Notes: a model not told the origin generated them from the letters alone. A DNA stretch of 64,000 nt from Ferrovibrio sp. (GCF_002796975.1 NZ_PEKV01000005.1:7501-71500), one strand, 5' to 3'; counted from the first letter of the stretch, positions 46,143 to 55,749 are shown. Translations and numbers: made by a program.

Positions 46143-48559
46143 GACAAAACTTTCGACTCTATCGGTAAGGTGAAGGCGAGAACCGCGCCCTTCGGCTCGT
46201 TCTTTTCGGCCCAGAGCCGGCCGCCATGCGATTCGACAATGGACCGGCAGATCGCCAGGCCCATGCCCATACCGTGCTCCTTGGTAGTGAAGAATGGCTC
46301 GAATATCCGGTCCGGAGCCTCAATCCCCGTGCCATGATCCCGGATATCGATCTGGACAGTGTTGTCGATGCGACTGACGCGCACCGACAGGCGTTTGTCC
46401 TCGGCAAGGCCGGCCATGGCTTCCATGCCGTTGCGGATCAGATTGACCAGAACCTGCTTGATCTGTACGGCATCCATGAAAATGGCCGGAAGGCCACGGT
46501 CGACCTCGACATCCAGCAAGACACGATGGCGTGCGGCTTCCTCGGCGATCAGATTATGTGCTTCCGCCACGATGTCTTCGATCGCGCCATTGACCCTGGT
46601 ATCGACCGACTGTTTGAACAGGGCGCGGATGCGGCTCACGACATCCGCCGCCGAGTTGGCATCACGGATGATACGGTCGACCGTCTTGTTGGCCCGCTCG
46701 ATATTCGGCGGATCGGCCGTCAGCCAGCGGTGGCAGGCATGGGAGTTGGCAATCACCGCGGCCAGCGGCTGGTTCACCTCATGGGCAATGGAGGCAGAAA
46801 GCTCGGCCAGGCTCGCCGCCTGACTTTGGCGCGCAAGGCTATCCTGCGCCGCGCGCAATGCCTGCTGGGCATGCATCTCGTCTTCAATGTCGATTGAGAC
46901 GATGTGCCACTGCAGGATGGTACCAGAGGCGTCGCGCTGCGGTTGCGTGCGTGCCTCGATCCAGCGATAGATGCCCTGTTTGTCGCGCCGTCGAAAACGA
47001 TTCACGAACGGCTGCCCGGTGGCAAAACCGTGCGATGCTACGGCAAACATCCTGGGGAAATCTTCAGGATGAGCGACATCTCTGGCCAAAGCATCGAAGT
47101 CTTCGATATGCACCAACGGCGCACCGACCTTGTCGATATATCGTTTGCTGGCATAGGTCATTTTACGCGTGGGCGCGAAGCTGAGAATATTGATCGGCAG
47201 CGCATCGAGAAGTTCCCGCAATCCACGCTCCCGCTCACGCAGCGCTTCCTCCGCATGCACTTGATCGTCGATGTCGTGGCATAGGCCATACCACTGTACG
47301 ATACGGCCATCCTCGCCGCGCAGCGGATCGGCGCGGCTGGACATCCAGTGGTAGACGCCATCGGCACGGCGCAGGCGATAACGCAGGGCAAAAGGCTCGC
47401 CAGTAGCCAATGAATGCCTGAGCGCAGTCCTGAATCCGGGCGCATCGACCGGATGGATGGCTTCGATAAGCGCATCCAGCCGCGTCGCGTTCGGCCGGTC
47501 TATATCGGCGACACCCATGCCAAGGAAGTCGGCCATGCGCCGGTTGAAGAAGATTGGTTCGCCATCGGGCGTCAGTCGCCATAGATGGCTGGGCACCACG
47601 TCCACAAGCTGCGTGAGCTCCCATTCCCGGTGGCGCAGAGTGTCCATGCTTTTGCGAAGCGTCAGCAGTCCCAGGCGGTGTTGACGCGAAATCGCCGCCA
47701 CGATCATCGCCGACAAGGCCGAGATGGCGAGGAAGAGTTGCAGCAGGATATGCCGCTCTTTCGGGGATTCAGACACGCCAGGAAATTCGCCGCCACTCGA
47801 CATGGTGAATGCGGCAGTGATCAGAACGAGGAACATCAACGCGATGGCGGCACCTTTAAACTCGAAGCGCACGGCCGCCCACAGCAGCGGCGGAACGACA
47901 ATGTAAGTAAAGGACAGGTAGTGGTTCAGGGACAGCGCGGCAACCCCGCCGAAGATCAGGCCCAGGATGCAAATCTCCATCCATTGGGTGGCTGATAGCT
48001 GGGTCCTGTCACCCCAGTTCTGCAGCACGGCCAGCGCCAGTGGCGCGACGATCAGGACACCCGTAGCGTCGCCGATCCAGAACAGGGGCCACGCGGTCCA
48101 AAAGCTTTGCGACAGAATATCGAACCCGTCGACGGTCGCAGCGCCGATTGTCGCAGCCATGATCGGCGCGACCCCCGCGCCCAGTGCGACGAAGATCAAC
48201 ATCTGTTGGAGTGTATCCAGGCGCACCGGATCGCCCAGCACCCGACGGATGAGCCATGCACCGATCAGGGCTTCCAGTGCATTGCCGAGATAGATCAGGA
48301 ATGCCGCGGGCAGCGGACTGCGGAACCATAAGGTATTGGCGAACAACTCGGCGAAGCACCCGGCCAGCAGCCACCAGGCCCATGTCGAGCGGGACGCGAA
48401 CAGGAGCGTAGCGATGAACAACCCGCTCGGCAGCCAGATCGAAATGCCGGTTCCTGGCATGAATGCCAGAATCTGGGCGAAGGCGCAGCCCAGCACATAG
48501 GCAGCGACAAATAAACCGAGGTGGATGAATTTCGGGCGCTGTGTCCAGAGGCCGGTCAT
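46139..48559 (-). CDS. MASE1-PAS-PAS sensor histidine kinase (FixL-like)
   Basis: 806 aa. N-terminal MASE1 membrane domain with about eight helices (FVAAYVLGCAFAQILAFMPGTGISIWLPSG at its start), two PAS domains with PAC segments (about 320-550), then HisKA with SASIAHEVNQPLAA (phospho-acceptor His593) and HATPase boxes (IRDHGTGIE, FEPFFTTKEHGMGMGLAICRSI). No heme-binding His is evident from this reading, so oxygen sensing should not be assumed. It opens a four-gene operon with all junctions overlapping by four bases (ATGA), an unusually tight arrangement. Confidence 0.9.
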   Translation of the reverse strand: MTGLWTQRPKFIHLGLFVAAYVLGCAFAQILAFMPGTGISIWLPSGLFIATLLFASRSTWAWWLLAGCFAELFANTLWFRSPLPAAFLIYLGNALEALIGAWLIRRVLGDPVRLDTLQQMLIFVALGAGVAPIMAATIGAATVDGFDILSQSFWTAWPLFWIGDATGVLIVAPLALAVLQNWGDRTQLSATQWMEICILGLIFGGVAALSLNHYLSFTYIVVPPLLWAAVRFEFKGAAIALMFLVLITAAFTMSSGGEFPGVSESPKERHILLQLFLAISALSAMIVAAISRQHRLGLLTLRKSMDTLRHREWELTQLVDVVPSHLWRLTPDGEPIFFNRRMADFLGMGVADIDRPNATRLDALIEAIHPVDAPGFRTALRHSLATGEPFALRYRLRRADGVYHWMSSRADPLRGEDGRIVQWYGLCHDIDDQVHAEEALRERERGLRELLDALPINILSFAPTRKMTYASKRYIDKVGAPLVHIEDFDALARDVAHPEDFPRMFAVASHGFATGQPFVNRFRRRDKQGIYRWIEARTQPQRDASGTILQWHIVSIDIEDEMHAQQALRAAQDSLARQSQAASLAELSASIAHEVNQPLAAVIANSHACHRWLTADPPNIERANKTVDRIIRDANSAADVVSRIRALFKQSVDTRVNGAIEDIVAEAHNLIAEEAARHRVLLDVEVDRGLPAIFMDAVQIKQVLVNLIRNGMEAMAGLAEDKRLSVRVSRIDNTVQIDIRDHGTGIEAPDRIFEPFFTTKEHGMGMGLAICRSIVESHGGRLWAEKNEPKGAVLAFTLPIESKVLS

Positions 48560-48859
48560 CTGCTGTTCCCCTCCGGACTTGAGCGGTCCAGGGCTTAGGC
48601 ACGTCGTCCAACGCTTGACACTAATTGTGCGATATCAGCGCCGCAACTATGGAAATCCATGCATTGCCGCGCGGAGGAAAAAAGACCGCCACTCATCGGA
48701 TAGGGATGAGTGGCGGCCAAGTCCGGTCAGCCCAGGGGAGGCTACCGGGTACGCCACGTCGCCGGGGACTGCGCGTGGCGGCAGACCGGTGGCCAAGGGG
48801 GCGAGGCCACCGGCGAGGAGGCAGGCGCGTCGCTGCGAAGACGATCTGCCGGTTGGGGT
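48560..48859. other. Intergenic region with terminator
   Basis: A 300-bp gap between the sensor-kinase operon start and the hydrolase end, both on the minus strand. It should carry the kinase promoter and holds the terminator at 48678-48718. No gene is supported. Confidence 0.6.
48678..48718 (-). terminator. Rho-independent terminator
   Basis: Stem CCGCCACTCAT (48686-48696) / ATGAGTGGCGG (48706-48716). On the minus strand it is followed by a T-run (complement of AAAAAA at 48678-48683). It would end transcripts from the hydrolase gene at 48860. Confidence 0.85.
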
Positions 48860-49837
48860 TCAGGCCGTGAAGAACGCGAGCAGATCTGCGTTGATCATAT
48901 CGGCATGCGTGGCGGCCATGCCGTGCGGCAGGCCCTTGTAGAGCTTGAGCTTGCCGTTCCTGACCAGCCGAATGGCCTTCTGGGCCGCGTCGTGCACCGG
49001 AACGACCTGGTCGTCGTCGCCGTGCATGATCAGCACCGGCAGGTCGATCTTCTTCAGATCCGCAGTGAAGTCGGTCTCGGAAAAAGCCTGGATGCAGTCA
49101 TATTGTGCCTTGGTGCCGCCCATCATCGCCTGGCGGAACCAGTTGTGCACCAGGCCCATAGAAATCTCGCTGCCCTTACGGTTGAAGCCGTAGAACGGGC
49201 CAGAAGCGAGTTCGAGGAAGAACTGCGCGCGGTTCTTGAGGTGGGCTGCGCGGAAGCCGTCGAATACCTCCAGTGGCAGGCCCTCGGGATTGGCGGCCGA
49301 CTTCACCATCACCGGCGTCACGGCGCCGATCAGAGCCAGCTTGGCGACCCGACCGGCTTCGGCGCGGGCGACGTAGCGCGTGGCCTCGCCGCCGCCCGTG
49401 GAATGGCCGACATGAATGGCATTCTTCAGGTCCAGCGCCTTGGCCAGCTCGATCAGGTCGGCGGCATAGGTGTCCATGTCGTTGCCGCTTTCGGTCTGGC
49501 TCGAGCGGCCATGACCCCGGCGATCATGTGCGATCACGCGGTAGCCCTTGGCGAAGAAATAGAGCATCTGGTTGTCCCATTCGTCGCCGCTGAGCGGCCA
49601 GCCGTGATGGAACACGATCGGCTGCGCATTGCGCGGACCCCAGTCCTTGAAGAAGAGCCGGGTGCCGTCGCGCAGGGTGATGGTATCCGCGAAAGCGCCT
49701 TGGGAGCCCGACTTCGGCGTAACCGGCGTGGCCTGCGCCTGCGCCAAGCCGGAAAGCGATGCCATGCCCGCGAGGCTGATGCCGGCCTTGAGCAGGCTGC
49801 GGCGCTGCGGGGTGCCGATGGTGGTGGATTGAGTCAT
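48860..49837 (-). CDS. Tat-exported alpha/beta hydrolase (non-heme chloroperoxidase-like)
   Basis: 325 aa from the Met of MTQSTTIGTPQRRSLLKAG (49837). An RRS-type Tat motif and hydrophobic segment to AQAQA precede an alpha/beta hydrolase: oxyanion FHHGWPLSGDEW, nucleophile Ser in VGHSTGGGEATRY, Asp near LIMHGDDDQVVP and His near LPHGMAATH. The sequence pattern matches cofactor-free haloperoxidase/arylesterase proteins. Natural substrate unknown. It is 58 bp downstream of the SDR gene on the same strand. Confidence 0.85.
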   Translation of the reverse strand: MTQSTTIGTPQRRSLLKAGISLAGMASLSGLAQAQATPVTPKSGSQGAFADTITLRDGTRLFFKDWGPRNAQPIVFHHGWPLSGDEWDNQMLYFFAKGYRVIAHDRRGHGRSSQTESGNDMDTYAADLIELAKALDLKNAIHVGHSTGGGEATRYVARAEAGRVAKLALIGAVTPVMVKSAANPEGLPLEVFDGFRAAHLKNRAQFFLELASGPFYGFNRKGSEISMGLVHNWFRQAMMGGTKAQYDCIQAFSETDFTADLKKIDLPVLIMHGDDDQVVPVHDAAQKAIRLVRNGKLKLYKGLPHGMAATHADMINADLLAFFTA

Positions 49838-49895
49838 TGCAAAGTCCTTCTTTTTTCGGGCGAGTGGGAAAGGGGTAGTGCTCAACGGCCTGGCG

Positions 49896-50651
49896 TCAGG
49901 TCAGCGACATGCCGCCATCGACAGTGAGTTCGATTCCGGTGATGAAGCTGCCTGCATCGCAGGCGAGGAACAGCGCGGCGCTGGCCAGATCGGCTGGCAG
50001 GCCCATGCGGCCCAGCGGGATCATGTCGCCCATCGCCTTGACAAAGTCGGGCCGTTCTTTCGCTGTCACGCCGAGCTTGTCGAGGATCGGGGTTTCGACC
50101 GGACCCGGGCTCAGGACGTTGACGCGAATCTTTCGGGCTTTCAGCTCCAGGGCCCAGGCGCGGGCGAAGGCGCCGATGGCCGCCTTGCTGCCGGCATAAA
50201 CAGCGTGATTGTCGAGTGTCTTGGTTGCGGCGATGGAGCTGACCAGGATGATGCTGCCGCCGTCACGCATGAGGGGCAAGATTGCCTGCACGCCGAAGAA
50301 GACGCCGCGGGTATTGACGTCGAACTGGTGGTCGTAATCCTCCACAGTCACCTTGTCGGACGGCGCAAGTTTGATGACGCCGGCATTGGCGACGAAGATG
50401 TCGAGCTCGCCGAAGCGCTGTCGAATCTCACGGACGAGGCGGGTATGCTGAGCGATATCCGCGGAGTCGCCCTGGATGCCGACGACACCGGACCCGATTT
50501 CCGCCACTGCGGCATCGAGTACGTCCTGACGCCGGCCGGTGATGGCAACCTTGGCGCCCTGCTGGGCGAAGAGCTGTGCCGTGGCTTTGCCGATCCCGCT
50601 GTTGCCGCCGGTAATGACAGCAATCTTTCCTGTCAGAGCTTGCATCGACAT
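49896..50651 (-). CDS. SDR-family oxidoreductase
   Basis: 251 aa from the Met at 50651 (MSMQALTGK; a purine-rich GGACGGAAAG lies upstream). Glycine-rich NAD(P) site ITGGNSGIGKATAQ, NAG motif (VANAGVI), catalytic Ser-x-Tyr-x-x-x-Lys as SSIAAT...YAGSKAA, and a C-terminal TGIELTVDGGMS. It is a classical short-chain dehydrogenase; no specific substrate can be given. AraC-type regulator upstream, hydrolase downstream. Confidence 0.9.
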   Translation of the reverse strand: MSMQALTGKIAVITGGNSGIGKATAQLFAQQGAKVAITGRRQDVLDAAVAEIGSGVVGIQGDSADIAQHTRLVREIRQRFGELDIFVANAGVIKLAPSDKVTVEDYDHQFDVNTRGVFFGVQAILPLMRDGGSIILVSSIAATKTLDNHAVYAGSKAAIGAFARAWALELKARKIRVNVLSPGPVETPILDKLGVTAKERPDFVKAMGDMIPLGRMGLPADLASAALFLACDAGSFITGIELTVDGGMSLT

Positions 50652-50819
50652 ACTTTCCGTCCGTTGAATGAACTGTTCGGTCGGAGTGTGTCGGTCTGGC
50701 CGGGTTTCTGGAATCGCACACCGGTCTAGCGTGTATTCGCCATTCGTAAGGAGGATTAGGGCTCCGGTATGGTTTGCCCCATCCAAGCTGCCATGGACGG
50801 GGAGCGTCTGGCGCGGCGG

Positions 50820-51728
50820 CTAGTTCGACCGAGAGCGCCGCCATGCGCCCGGGCTGACGCCCGCGATGGTCTTGAAAACCCGGCTGAGATGGCTGGCATC
50901 GGTGAAGCCGGCCTTGGTCGCCACTTCAGCCAAAGTGAGCGTCGATACCTGCATCAGGGACTTCGCTGTTTCGACCCGCCGTCGCAGCAACCATTGATGC
51001 GGCGAGACACCGGTTGTGTGGCGGAACGCGCGCGCGAAATGGCTGGCTGAGATATCGCATTCCGCGGCAAGCGTCTCCAGTGTGGTGGTGCCTTCCAGGT
51101 TGGCATCTATATAGTCGCAGACCCGCTTGAGCTGGCGCTGCGTCAGGCCGCCCTTGGCAAGGGTCTTGAAAATCTGCATGCCGCCATAAGCTGTCGCCGC
51201 ATGCAGGGCAATCGCCATGGTGACATGGTCAACGAAAAGCTGGTTTGCTTCTGCGGGGCGGCGCACGGCTTCCAGCAGCGACATGCCGAGATGCCGGATT
51301 ACCGGATCGTCGAAGGCTTCGCCTAGCGGGCAGTACAGGTGGTGGACCGGTGTGGCATTCGATTGTTCGGCCACGGTGCTCAGGGCGCTGCGCGGCACAT
51401 AAAAGAAGATCGAATGATAGGCTTTGTTGATGACGTAGCGCGGGTCGGTTTTCAGGTCGTAAATATAGGTCGCGCCGGCGAAGACGTCGTATTTCTTTAC
51501 CTTCCGTTCAGCCCATGCTTCGCAGTCGGGATAGTCCTTCAGTTTCAGGCTGATCATGTAGGCATCGTCGGCAGGCATGGAGCTGGATAGACCGGTCTCG
51601 GGCTTATCCGACCGGACTTCGGTGATGGCGATCTCGGATTTGCGCAGCGAGCGGTTTACCAGTACGGGCGCGATGTCCGAGCGGAGTGCCTTACCGAGAA
51701 TTGCGCCATATACGCCGGTCTGCATCAT
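50820..51728 (-). CDS. AraC-family transcriptional regulator
   Basis: 302 aa. C-terminal AraC double HTH: LKRVCDYIDANLEGTTTLETLAAECDISASHFARAF region and the second helix-turn-helix with TLAEVATKAGFTDASHLSRVFK and GVSPGAWRR. The N-terminal part is of the AraC-effector type. Similar regulators often control a neighbouring SDR and hydrolase gene, so it may regulate 50651 and 49837. It is divergent from the response regulator at 52038. Confidence 0.88.
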   Translation of the reverse strand: MMQTGVYGAILGKALRSDIAPVLVNRSLRKSEIAITEVRSDKPETGLSSSMPADDAYMISLKLKDYPDCEAWAERKVKKYDVFAGATYIYDLKTDPRYVINKAYHSIFFYVPRSALSTVAEQSNATPVHHLYCPLGEAFDDPVIRHLGMSLLEAVRRPAEANQLFVDHVTMAIALHAATAYGGMQIFKTLAKGGLTQRQLKRVCDYIDANLEGTTTLETLAAECDISASHFARAFRHTTGVSPHQWLLRRRVETAKSLMQVSTLTLAEVATKAGFTDASHLSRVFKTIAGVSPGAWRRSRSN

Positions 51729-52037
51729 AAGGGCCGCACTCCTTTCCGGCCGGAATTCCAGAAAACAGCGGGGTTCGCCCCGCGATCTATATGTATGCAG
51801 CGAAACTATTACTCTCCCAGGGGCCGCGACAACCTATGGTTCGCCATACCCCGGCCCGCCTGGCGGGAATTGTATAAAATGATCGCTCGGTGTCTAAACC
51901 GCTCATAAAACCAGGAAGATGAAACAAGATTTCGGCGACAGCGGTACTCCGATGCTGTGAAATCACCATCCGCGCGGTTATGGCCCCATCCAGAAATTGA
52001 GCTGCCGTGTCGGCGTGGCTGACGATCGGAGACGGTT
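51729..52037. other. Divergent promoter region
   Basis: About 310 bp between the AraC-type regulator (minus) and the FixJ-type regulator (plus). It should contain both promoters; no specific box was identified and no gene is supported. Confidence 0.5.
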
Positions 52038-52709
52038 ATGAATATGCTTCTGACAACCTCGGAAAAGACGGCGGCAATGCTCGAACAGCCGCTCGTCATC
52101 ATTGTCGACGACGACGACGGAGTTCGTATGGCGCTGAAGGAGCTGATGGAATCGGTCGGACTGGAGGCGGCGTGTTTCAGTTCAGCACAGGAACTGGCTA
52201 AGGTCCGTCTGTGCGAGCGTCCTGGCTGTATCGTGCTGGATGTGCGCCTTCCGGGGATCAGTGGTCTGGACTTCCACTGCCAGTTGGCTTCGACCGGTAT
52301 CGATAAACCAGTGGTCTTCCTGACGGGACATGGCGACATCTCGATGTCAGTGCAGGCCATGAAGGCCGGCGCGATTGATTTCCTGACCAAACCGGTGCGC
52401 GACCAGACGCTGCTCGATGCCGTGATGATCGGCATTGCGCGTGATGTGGAAAACCGCAGCGTGGCGCAGGTGACCAAGATCTACGTCGACCGGTTCAATA
52501 GCCTGACGCCACGCGAACGCCAAGTCTTCCGTGGTGTGGCGAACGGGCAGGCCAACAAGCAGATCGCCTATGACCTCGGAATCAGCGAGATCACCGTCAA
52601 GCTGCACCGCACGAACACGATGAGAAAGATGCGCGTCACATCCATCGGCGATGCGGTTCGTGCCTGGGAGGCGATCCCGCAGACCACTCGCGATCGCGGA
52701 GTGAACTAA
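52038..52709 (+). CDS. FixJ-family response regulator 3
   Basis: 223 aa. Receiver with IIVDDDDGVR, Asp68 (CIVLDVRLPG), FLTGHGDISMSVQAM and FLTKPVRD, plus LuxR-type HTH (LTPRERQVFRGVANGQANKQ). Its receiver and HTH are closely similar to response regulator 1 at 44426 (e.g. PVRDQ-LLDA, ISxxTVKLHRxNxMRKM), suggesting duplication. No kinase gene lies beside it, so the sensor at 46139 may serve it. Confidence 0.92.
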   Translation: MNMLLTTSEKTAAMLEQPLVIIVDDDDGVRMALKELMESVGLEAACFSSAQELAKVRLCERPGCIVLDVRLPGISGLDFHCQLASTGIDKPVVFLTGHGDISMSVQAMKAGAIDFLTKPVRDQTLLDAVMIGIARDVENRSVAQVTKIYVDRFNSLTPRERQVFRGVANGQANKQIAYDLGISEITVKLHRTNTMRKMRVTSIGDAVRAWEAIPQTTRDRGVN

Positions 52710-53011
52710 CTCAGCCGAAAGCCGGATACGACCGGTAGGTGGCTGCGGCCCCAGAGCGATGCGATCCGTCGCTGTGCGTCGCACCGGCAGGCAGTCCCCT
52801 TGGTGGCGGGACCTGATCGCGCCGCACGGCTTATGCCAAAGCATAGCCTGACCTAGCGATCAGCGGCTGTCCGCGACCCTCGCGCATAATACACGACACA
52901 GCTGCTGCAGGGCACTCTCGCCTGGCTCCACCGAGCCGGCCCTAGAGCCGCGCATGTCCGGGGCTGATATCGGAGCGAAGCGCCCCGACCACATATGAGC
53001 GGAGATTTCGA
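52710..53011. other. Intergenic region
   Basis: About 300 bp between the FixJ-type regulator and the NDH-2 gene. It presumably contains the NDH-2 promoter. No gene, terminator or repeat is convincing here. Confidence 0.5.
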
Positions 53012-54226
53012 ATGCAAAAGCGACTTCTGATTATCGGCGCCGGCTTTGCCGGCATGTATGCGGCTCTGTCGGCAGCACGCCTGCGTGACCTGAAGGGCGT
53101 GACGCCCGACCAGCTGGAGATCGCGCTGATCGCACCGCGGCCCGCGCTGGTGGTCCGGCCCCGCCTGTATGAGGCGAAGCCGGAGACCATGTCAGCCCCG
53201 CTGCTCGATCTGCTCAAGGCCGTGGATGTCGCCTATATCCAGGGCTATGTGACGGACGTTGATACCGACAAGCGCATTGTCGAAGCCGCCGGCCATCCGG
53301 AAGACCTTTTCACCATCAACTACGACCGCCTGGTGGTAGCGACGGGCAGCCAGCTGTTCCGTCCGCCGGTGCCGGGTTTGGCCGAATTCGGCTTCAGCGT
53401 CGACAGCCTCGAAGATGCCGTCGCGCTGGACAAACATCTTCACAAGCTGGCGAAGCAGCCGGAGTCGGACGCCCGCAACACCGTGGTGGTCGCTGGCGGT
53501 GGGTTTACCGGCATTGAGGCTGCCACCGAGCTGCCGGCGCGTCTGAAGGAAATCTTCGGGCCGAAGGCGAAAATGCGTGTCCTCATCGTTGATCGTTCCG
53601 ACGCCATCGCGCCCGACCTGGGTGCCGGCCCCCGACCCATCATCGAGAAAGCGCTCAAGGACCTGGGTATTGAAATGCACATGAAGCTCGGCGTCGCCGA
53701 GCTGACCAGAACAGGCGTGAAGCTGTCGGATGGCAGCGAGATCGCCGCCGCCACCGTGATCTGGGCGGCCGGCATCCGCGCCCATCCGCTGACCCAGAAG
53801 TTTGCCGCCGAACGCGACAATTTCGGCCGCCTGATCGTCGACCGCGAGCTTCGCGTCCCCGGCCTGCCCGGCGTGTTCGCCACCGGCGATTCCGCCAAGG
53901 CGATCTGCGACGATGACGGTAACTTCGCGTTGATGTCCTGCCAGCACGCCACGCGGATGGGCGCTTTCGCCGGCAACAATGCTGCCGCCGAACTGCTCGG
54001 CGTTTCCGCCACCCCGTATCAGCAGAAGGGCTATGTCACCTGCCTGGATCTGGGTAGTGCCGGCGCCCTCTTCACGCGCGGCTGGGACCGCAAGGTCGAG
54101 ATGGTCGGCGAGGTCGCCAAGGCGACCAAGCGCGAGATCAACACGGTCTGGATCTACCCGCCCAAGGCCGAACGCAGTGCGGCGCTGGCCTCAGCAGAGC
54201 CGTCGCGCGTCACCGATGTTGGCTGA
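53012..54226 (+). CDS. Type II NADH dehydrogenase-like FAD/NAD(P) oxidoreductase
   Basis: 404 aa. FAD-binding LLIIGAGFAGMYAALSAARL at the N-terminus, NAD-binding VVVAGGGFTGIEAATELPARL about residue 160, and FATGDSAKAICDDDG for FAD. The plan is that of NDH-2 or related quinone reductases. A C-terminal amphipathic helix for membrane contact is not obvious. It would transfer electrons from NADH to quinones. Same strand as the small ORF and hydrolase downstream. Confidence 0.88.
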   Translation: MQKRLLIIGAGFAGMYAALSAARLRDLKGVTPDQLEIALIAPRPALVVRPRLYEAKPETMSAPLLDLLKAVDVAYIQGYVTDVDTDKRIVEAAGHPEDLFTINYDRLVVATGSQLFRPPVPGLAEFGFSVDSLEDAVALDKHLHKLAKQPESDARNTVVVAGGGFTGIEAATELPARLKEIFGPKAKMRVLIVDRSDAIAPDLGAGPRPIIEKALKDLGIEMHMKLGVAELTRTGVKLSDGSEIAAATVIWAAGIRAHPLTQKFAAERDNFGRLIVDRELRVPGLPGVFATGDSAKAICDDDGNFALMSCQHATRMGAFAGNNAAAELLGVSATPYQQKGYVTCLDLGSAGALFTRGWDRKVEMVGEVAKATKREINTVWIYPPKAERSAALASAEPSRVTDVG

Positions 54227-54262
54227 GTGGCCAGGTTGGAATTCTTCCGCCCAGGAGGCGTC

Positions 54263-54388
54263 ATGTTACGCAAAATCCTTGCCCTGCTGATGAGCCACAA
54301 GCGAGACAAGCCCGTCACGCTGGCAGGAAACCCTCTTGGCCGCCCGCGGCCACGGCGCCGGCGCAAGGACAGTCAGCGCCAAGGCTGA
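54263..54388 (+). CDS. Small basic protein, 41 aa
   Basis: A short frame with a strong ribosome binding site (AGGAGG, 7 bp before the ATG). The product starts with a hydrophobic/basic helix (MLRKILALLMSHKRDK) and ends in an Arg-rich tail (RPRPRRRRKDSQRQG). It lies between the NDH-2 gene and the hydrolase on the same strand. No family known to me; the ribosome binding site and the position in an operon support it being real. Confidence 0.5.
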   Translation: MLRKILALLMSHKRDKPVTLAGNPLGRPRPRRRRKDSQRQG

Positions 54389-54463
54389 TCCCCCGGATCA
54401 AGGCAGGCTGTTGTAGTCCGGGACGCATCGTCCGTCCTTTCCAGGCATCCAGTGGAGACCATT

Positions 54464-55495
54464 ATGCCAAACCAACCCCATCAGAATCGCCGTCAATTCC
54501 TCGGTGCCGCAGCCGGAACCCTCGCGGTGGCTGGGACGAGCCAGGTGCCGTTCGCGCCCGCTCGCGCGCAGTCCAGTGCCGGCTCCGGCGCCCACACCGT
54601 GTTCGGCGAACTGAAGCGGATCAATACGGGCGTGCTGAGCACCAGCTATGTTGATATGGGTCCGGAGAACGGATATCCGGTCATCCTGCTCCATGGCTGG
54701 CCTTACGATATCAACAGCTATATCGACGTGGCGCCGGAACTGGTGCGGGCGGGCTACCGGGTTATCATTCCTTACCTGCGAGGCTACGGCGCCACAAAGT
54801 TCCTATCCGATTCAACACTGCGTAACGGTCAGCCAGCGGCGCTGGCGCTCGACATCATCGCGCTGATGGATGCGCTCAGGATTCCGACCGCGCTCATCGG
54901 CGGATACGACTGGGGCGGCCGGACCGCGGATGTCATAGCGGCGGTGTGGCCTGAACGCTGCAAGGGCCTTGTCGCCGTCAGCGGCTATCTGATCGGTAGC
55001 CAGGAGGGTAGCCGGATGCCGCTGCCGCCCCGAGCTGAGCTGCAATGGTGGTACCAGTTCTACTTCACCACCGAGCGCGGCCGTGCCGGTTACGACAGGA
55101 ACCGCTACGACTTCAACAGGCTCATCTGGCAGCTGGCGTCGCCGCAGTGGACATTCGATGAAGCGACCTATGCGCGGTCGGCTGCCGCCTTCGATAACCC
55201 GGATCATGTCGCTGTCGTCATCCACAATTATCGGTGGCGGCTCGCCCTGGTCGATGGCGAACGCCAGTATGACGCGCTGGAACGTCAGCTGGCCGCGGCG
55301 CCGGTGATCAGGGTGCCGTCCATCTCTATGGAGGGCGATGCCAATGGTGCGCCGCACCCCGATCCGGCGGTCTATGCGAACAAGTTCGTCGGAAAATACG
55401 AGCATCGCCTGGTGCGCGGCGGCATCGGTCATAACCTGCCGCAGGAAGCGCCGCAGGCCTTTGTTCGCGCAATCCTGGATGTCGCAAGGATGTAA
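54464..55495 (+). CDS. Exported alpha/beta hydrolase, epoxide-hydrolase type
   Basis: 343 aa from the ATG at 54464 (a GTG at 54452 is also possible). Tat motif RRQFLGAAAGTLAVAG, then the hydrolase core: oxyanion LLHGWPYDINSY, nucleophilic Asp in GGYDWGGRTADV, the Asp-type nucleophile typical of epoxide hydrolases and haloalkane dehalogenases, and the catalytic His in RGGIGHNLPQEAP. No specific substrate can be given. Last gene before the right end of element C. Confidence 0.85.
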   Translation: MPNQPHQNRRQFLGAAAGTLAVAGTSQVPFAPARAQSSAGSGAHTVFGELKRINTGVLSTSYVDMGPENGYPVILLHGWPYDINSYIDVAPELVRAGYRVIIPYLRGYGATKFLSDSTLRNGQPAALALDIIALMDALRIPTALIGGYDWGGRTADVIAAVWPERCKGLVAVSGYLIGSQEGSRMPLPPRAELQWWYQFYFTTERGRAGYDRNRYDFNRLIWQLASPQWTFDEATYARSAAAFDNPDHVAVVIHNYRWRLALVDGERQYDALERQLAAAPVIRVPSISMEGDANGAPHPDPAVYANKFVGKYEHRLVRGGIGHNLPQEAPQAFVRAILDVARM

Positions 55496-55589
55496 GCCGA
55501 CAAAAATGTTCCGCACCGGCAAGATCATCTGACGGGTGGCAGAAGTGGCGGGACATGCGCATGTGATCCGCCTGAAATCGGAAAATCTG

Positions 55590-55749
55590 CGCGACGGCAT
55601 CCGGTGTTAGTTCGACTCACATTGGGAATCGGATTCGGCCGCGCGACTCACATTCGGGGGCGCACTGGACTAACATTCGCTATCGGCCGCATTGCCGTAA
55701 GATGCGGAAATATAAAAGCGTCCCCTATCATTCTTATTCGGACTGACCA
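55590..55749 (-). repeat. Right end of transposon C
   Basis: Read inward on the minus strand: TGGTCAGTCCGAATAAGAAT, then repeats CGAATGTTAGTCC, CGAATGTGAGTCG and CCAATGTGAGTCG spaced about 20-30 bp. They share the core CGAATGT-AGTC with each other and a weaker relation to the left-end repeats. Interpreted as transposase binding sites. Confidence 0.75.

Larger units (their letters stand above)
22451..55749. mobile_element. Transposon C: 33-kb element with defence, mutasome and regulatory cargo
   Basis: Terminal inverted repeats TGGTCAGTCCGA (22451-22462, and the complement at 55738-55749) are flanked by a perfect 5-bp target duplication AGAGC (22446-22450, 55750-55754). The ends then continue with related subterminal repeats of the type CGA-N2-TAG-N-TTGNTAG. 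The 5-bp duplication and multiple end repeats fit the Tn7/Tn5053 group. The only transposition-related gene inside is tniQ at 42056; no TnsA, TnsB, TnsC or TniA/B was seen. Excision restores umuC in frame. Confidence 0.85.

Noticed and set aside
48710-49927. 405-codon frame on the plus strand
   Set aside because: Antisense to the Tat-exported hydrolase, whose catalytic motifs are intact.
55600-55640. ACATTGGG as possible right end of the orphan A-type element at 43040
   Set aside because: It is part of the repeated CAATGTGAGTC motif of the C right end, does not end in TGT-type sequence and does not give the ATTGG duplication cleanly.
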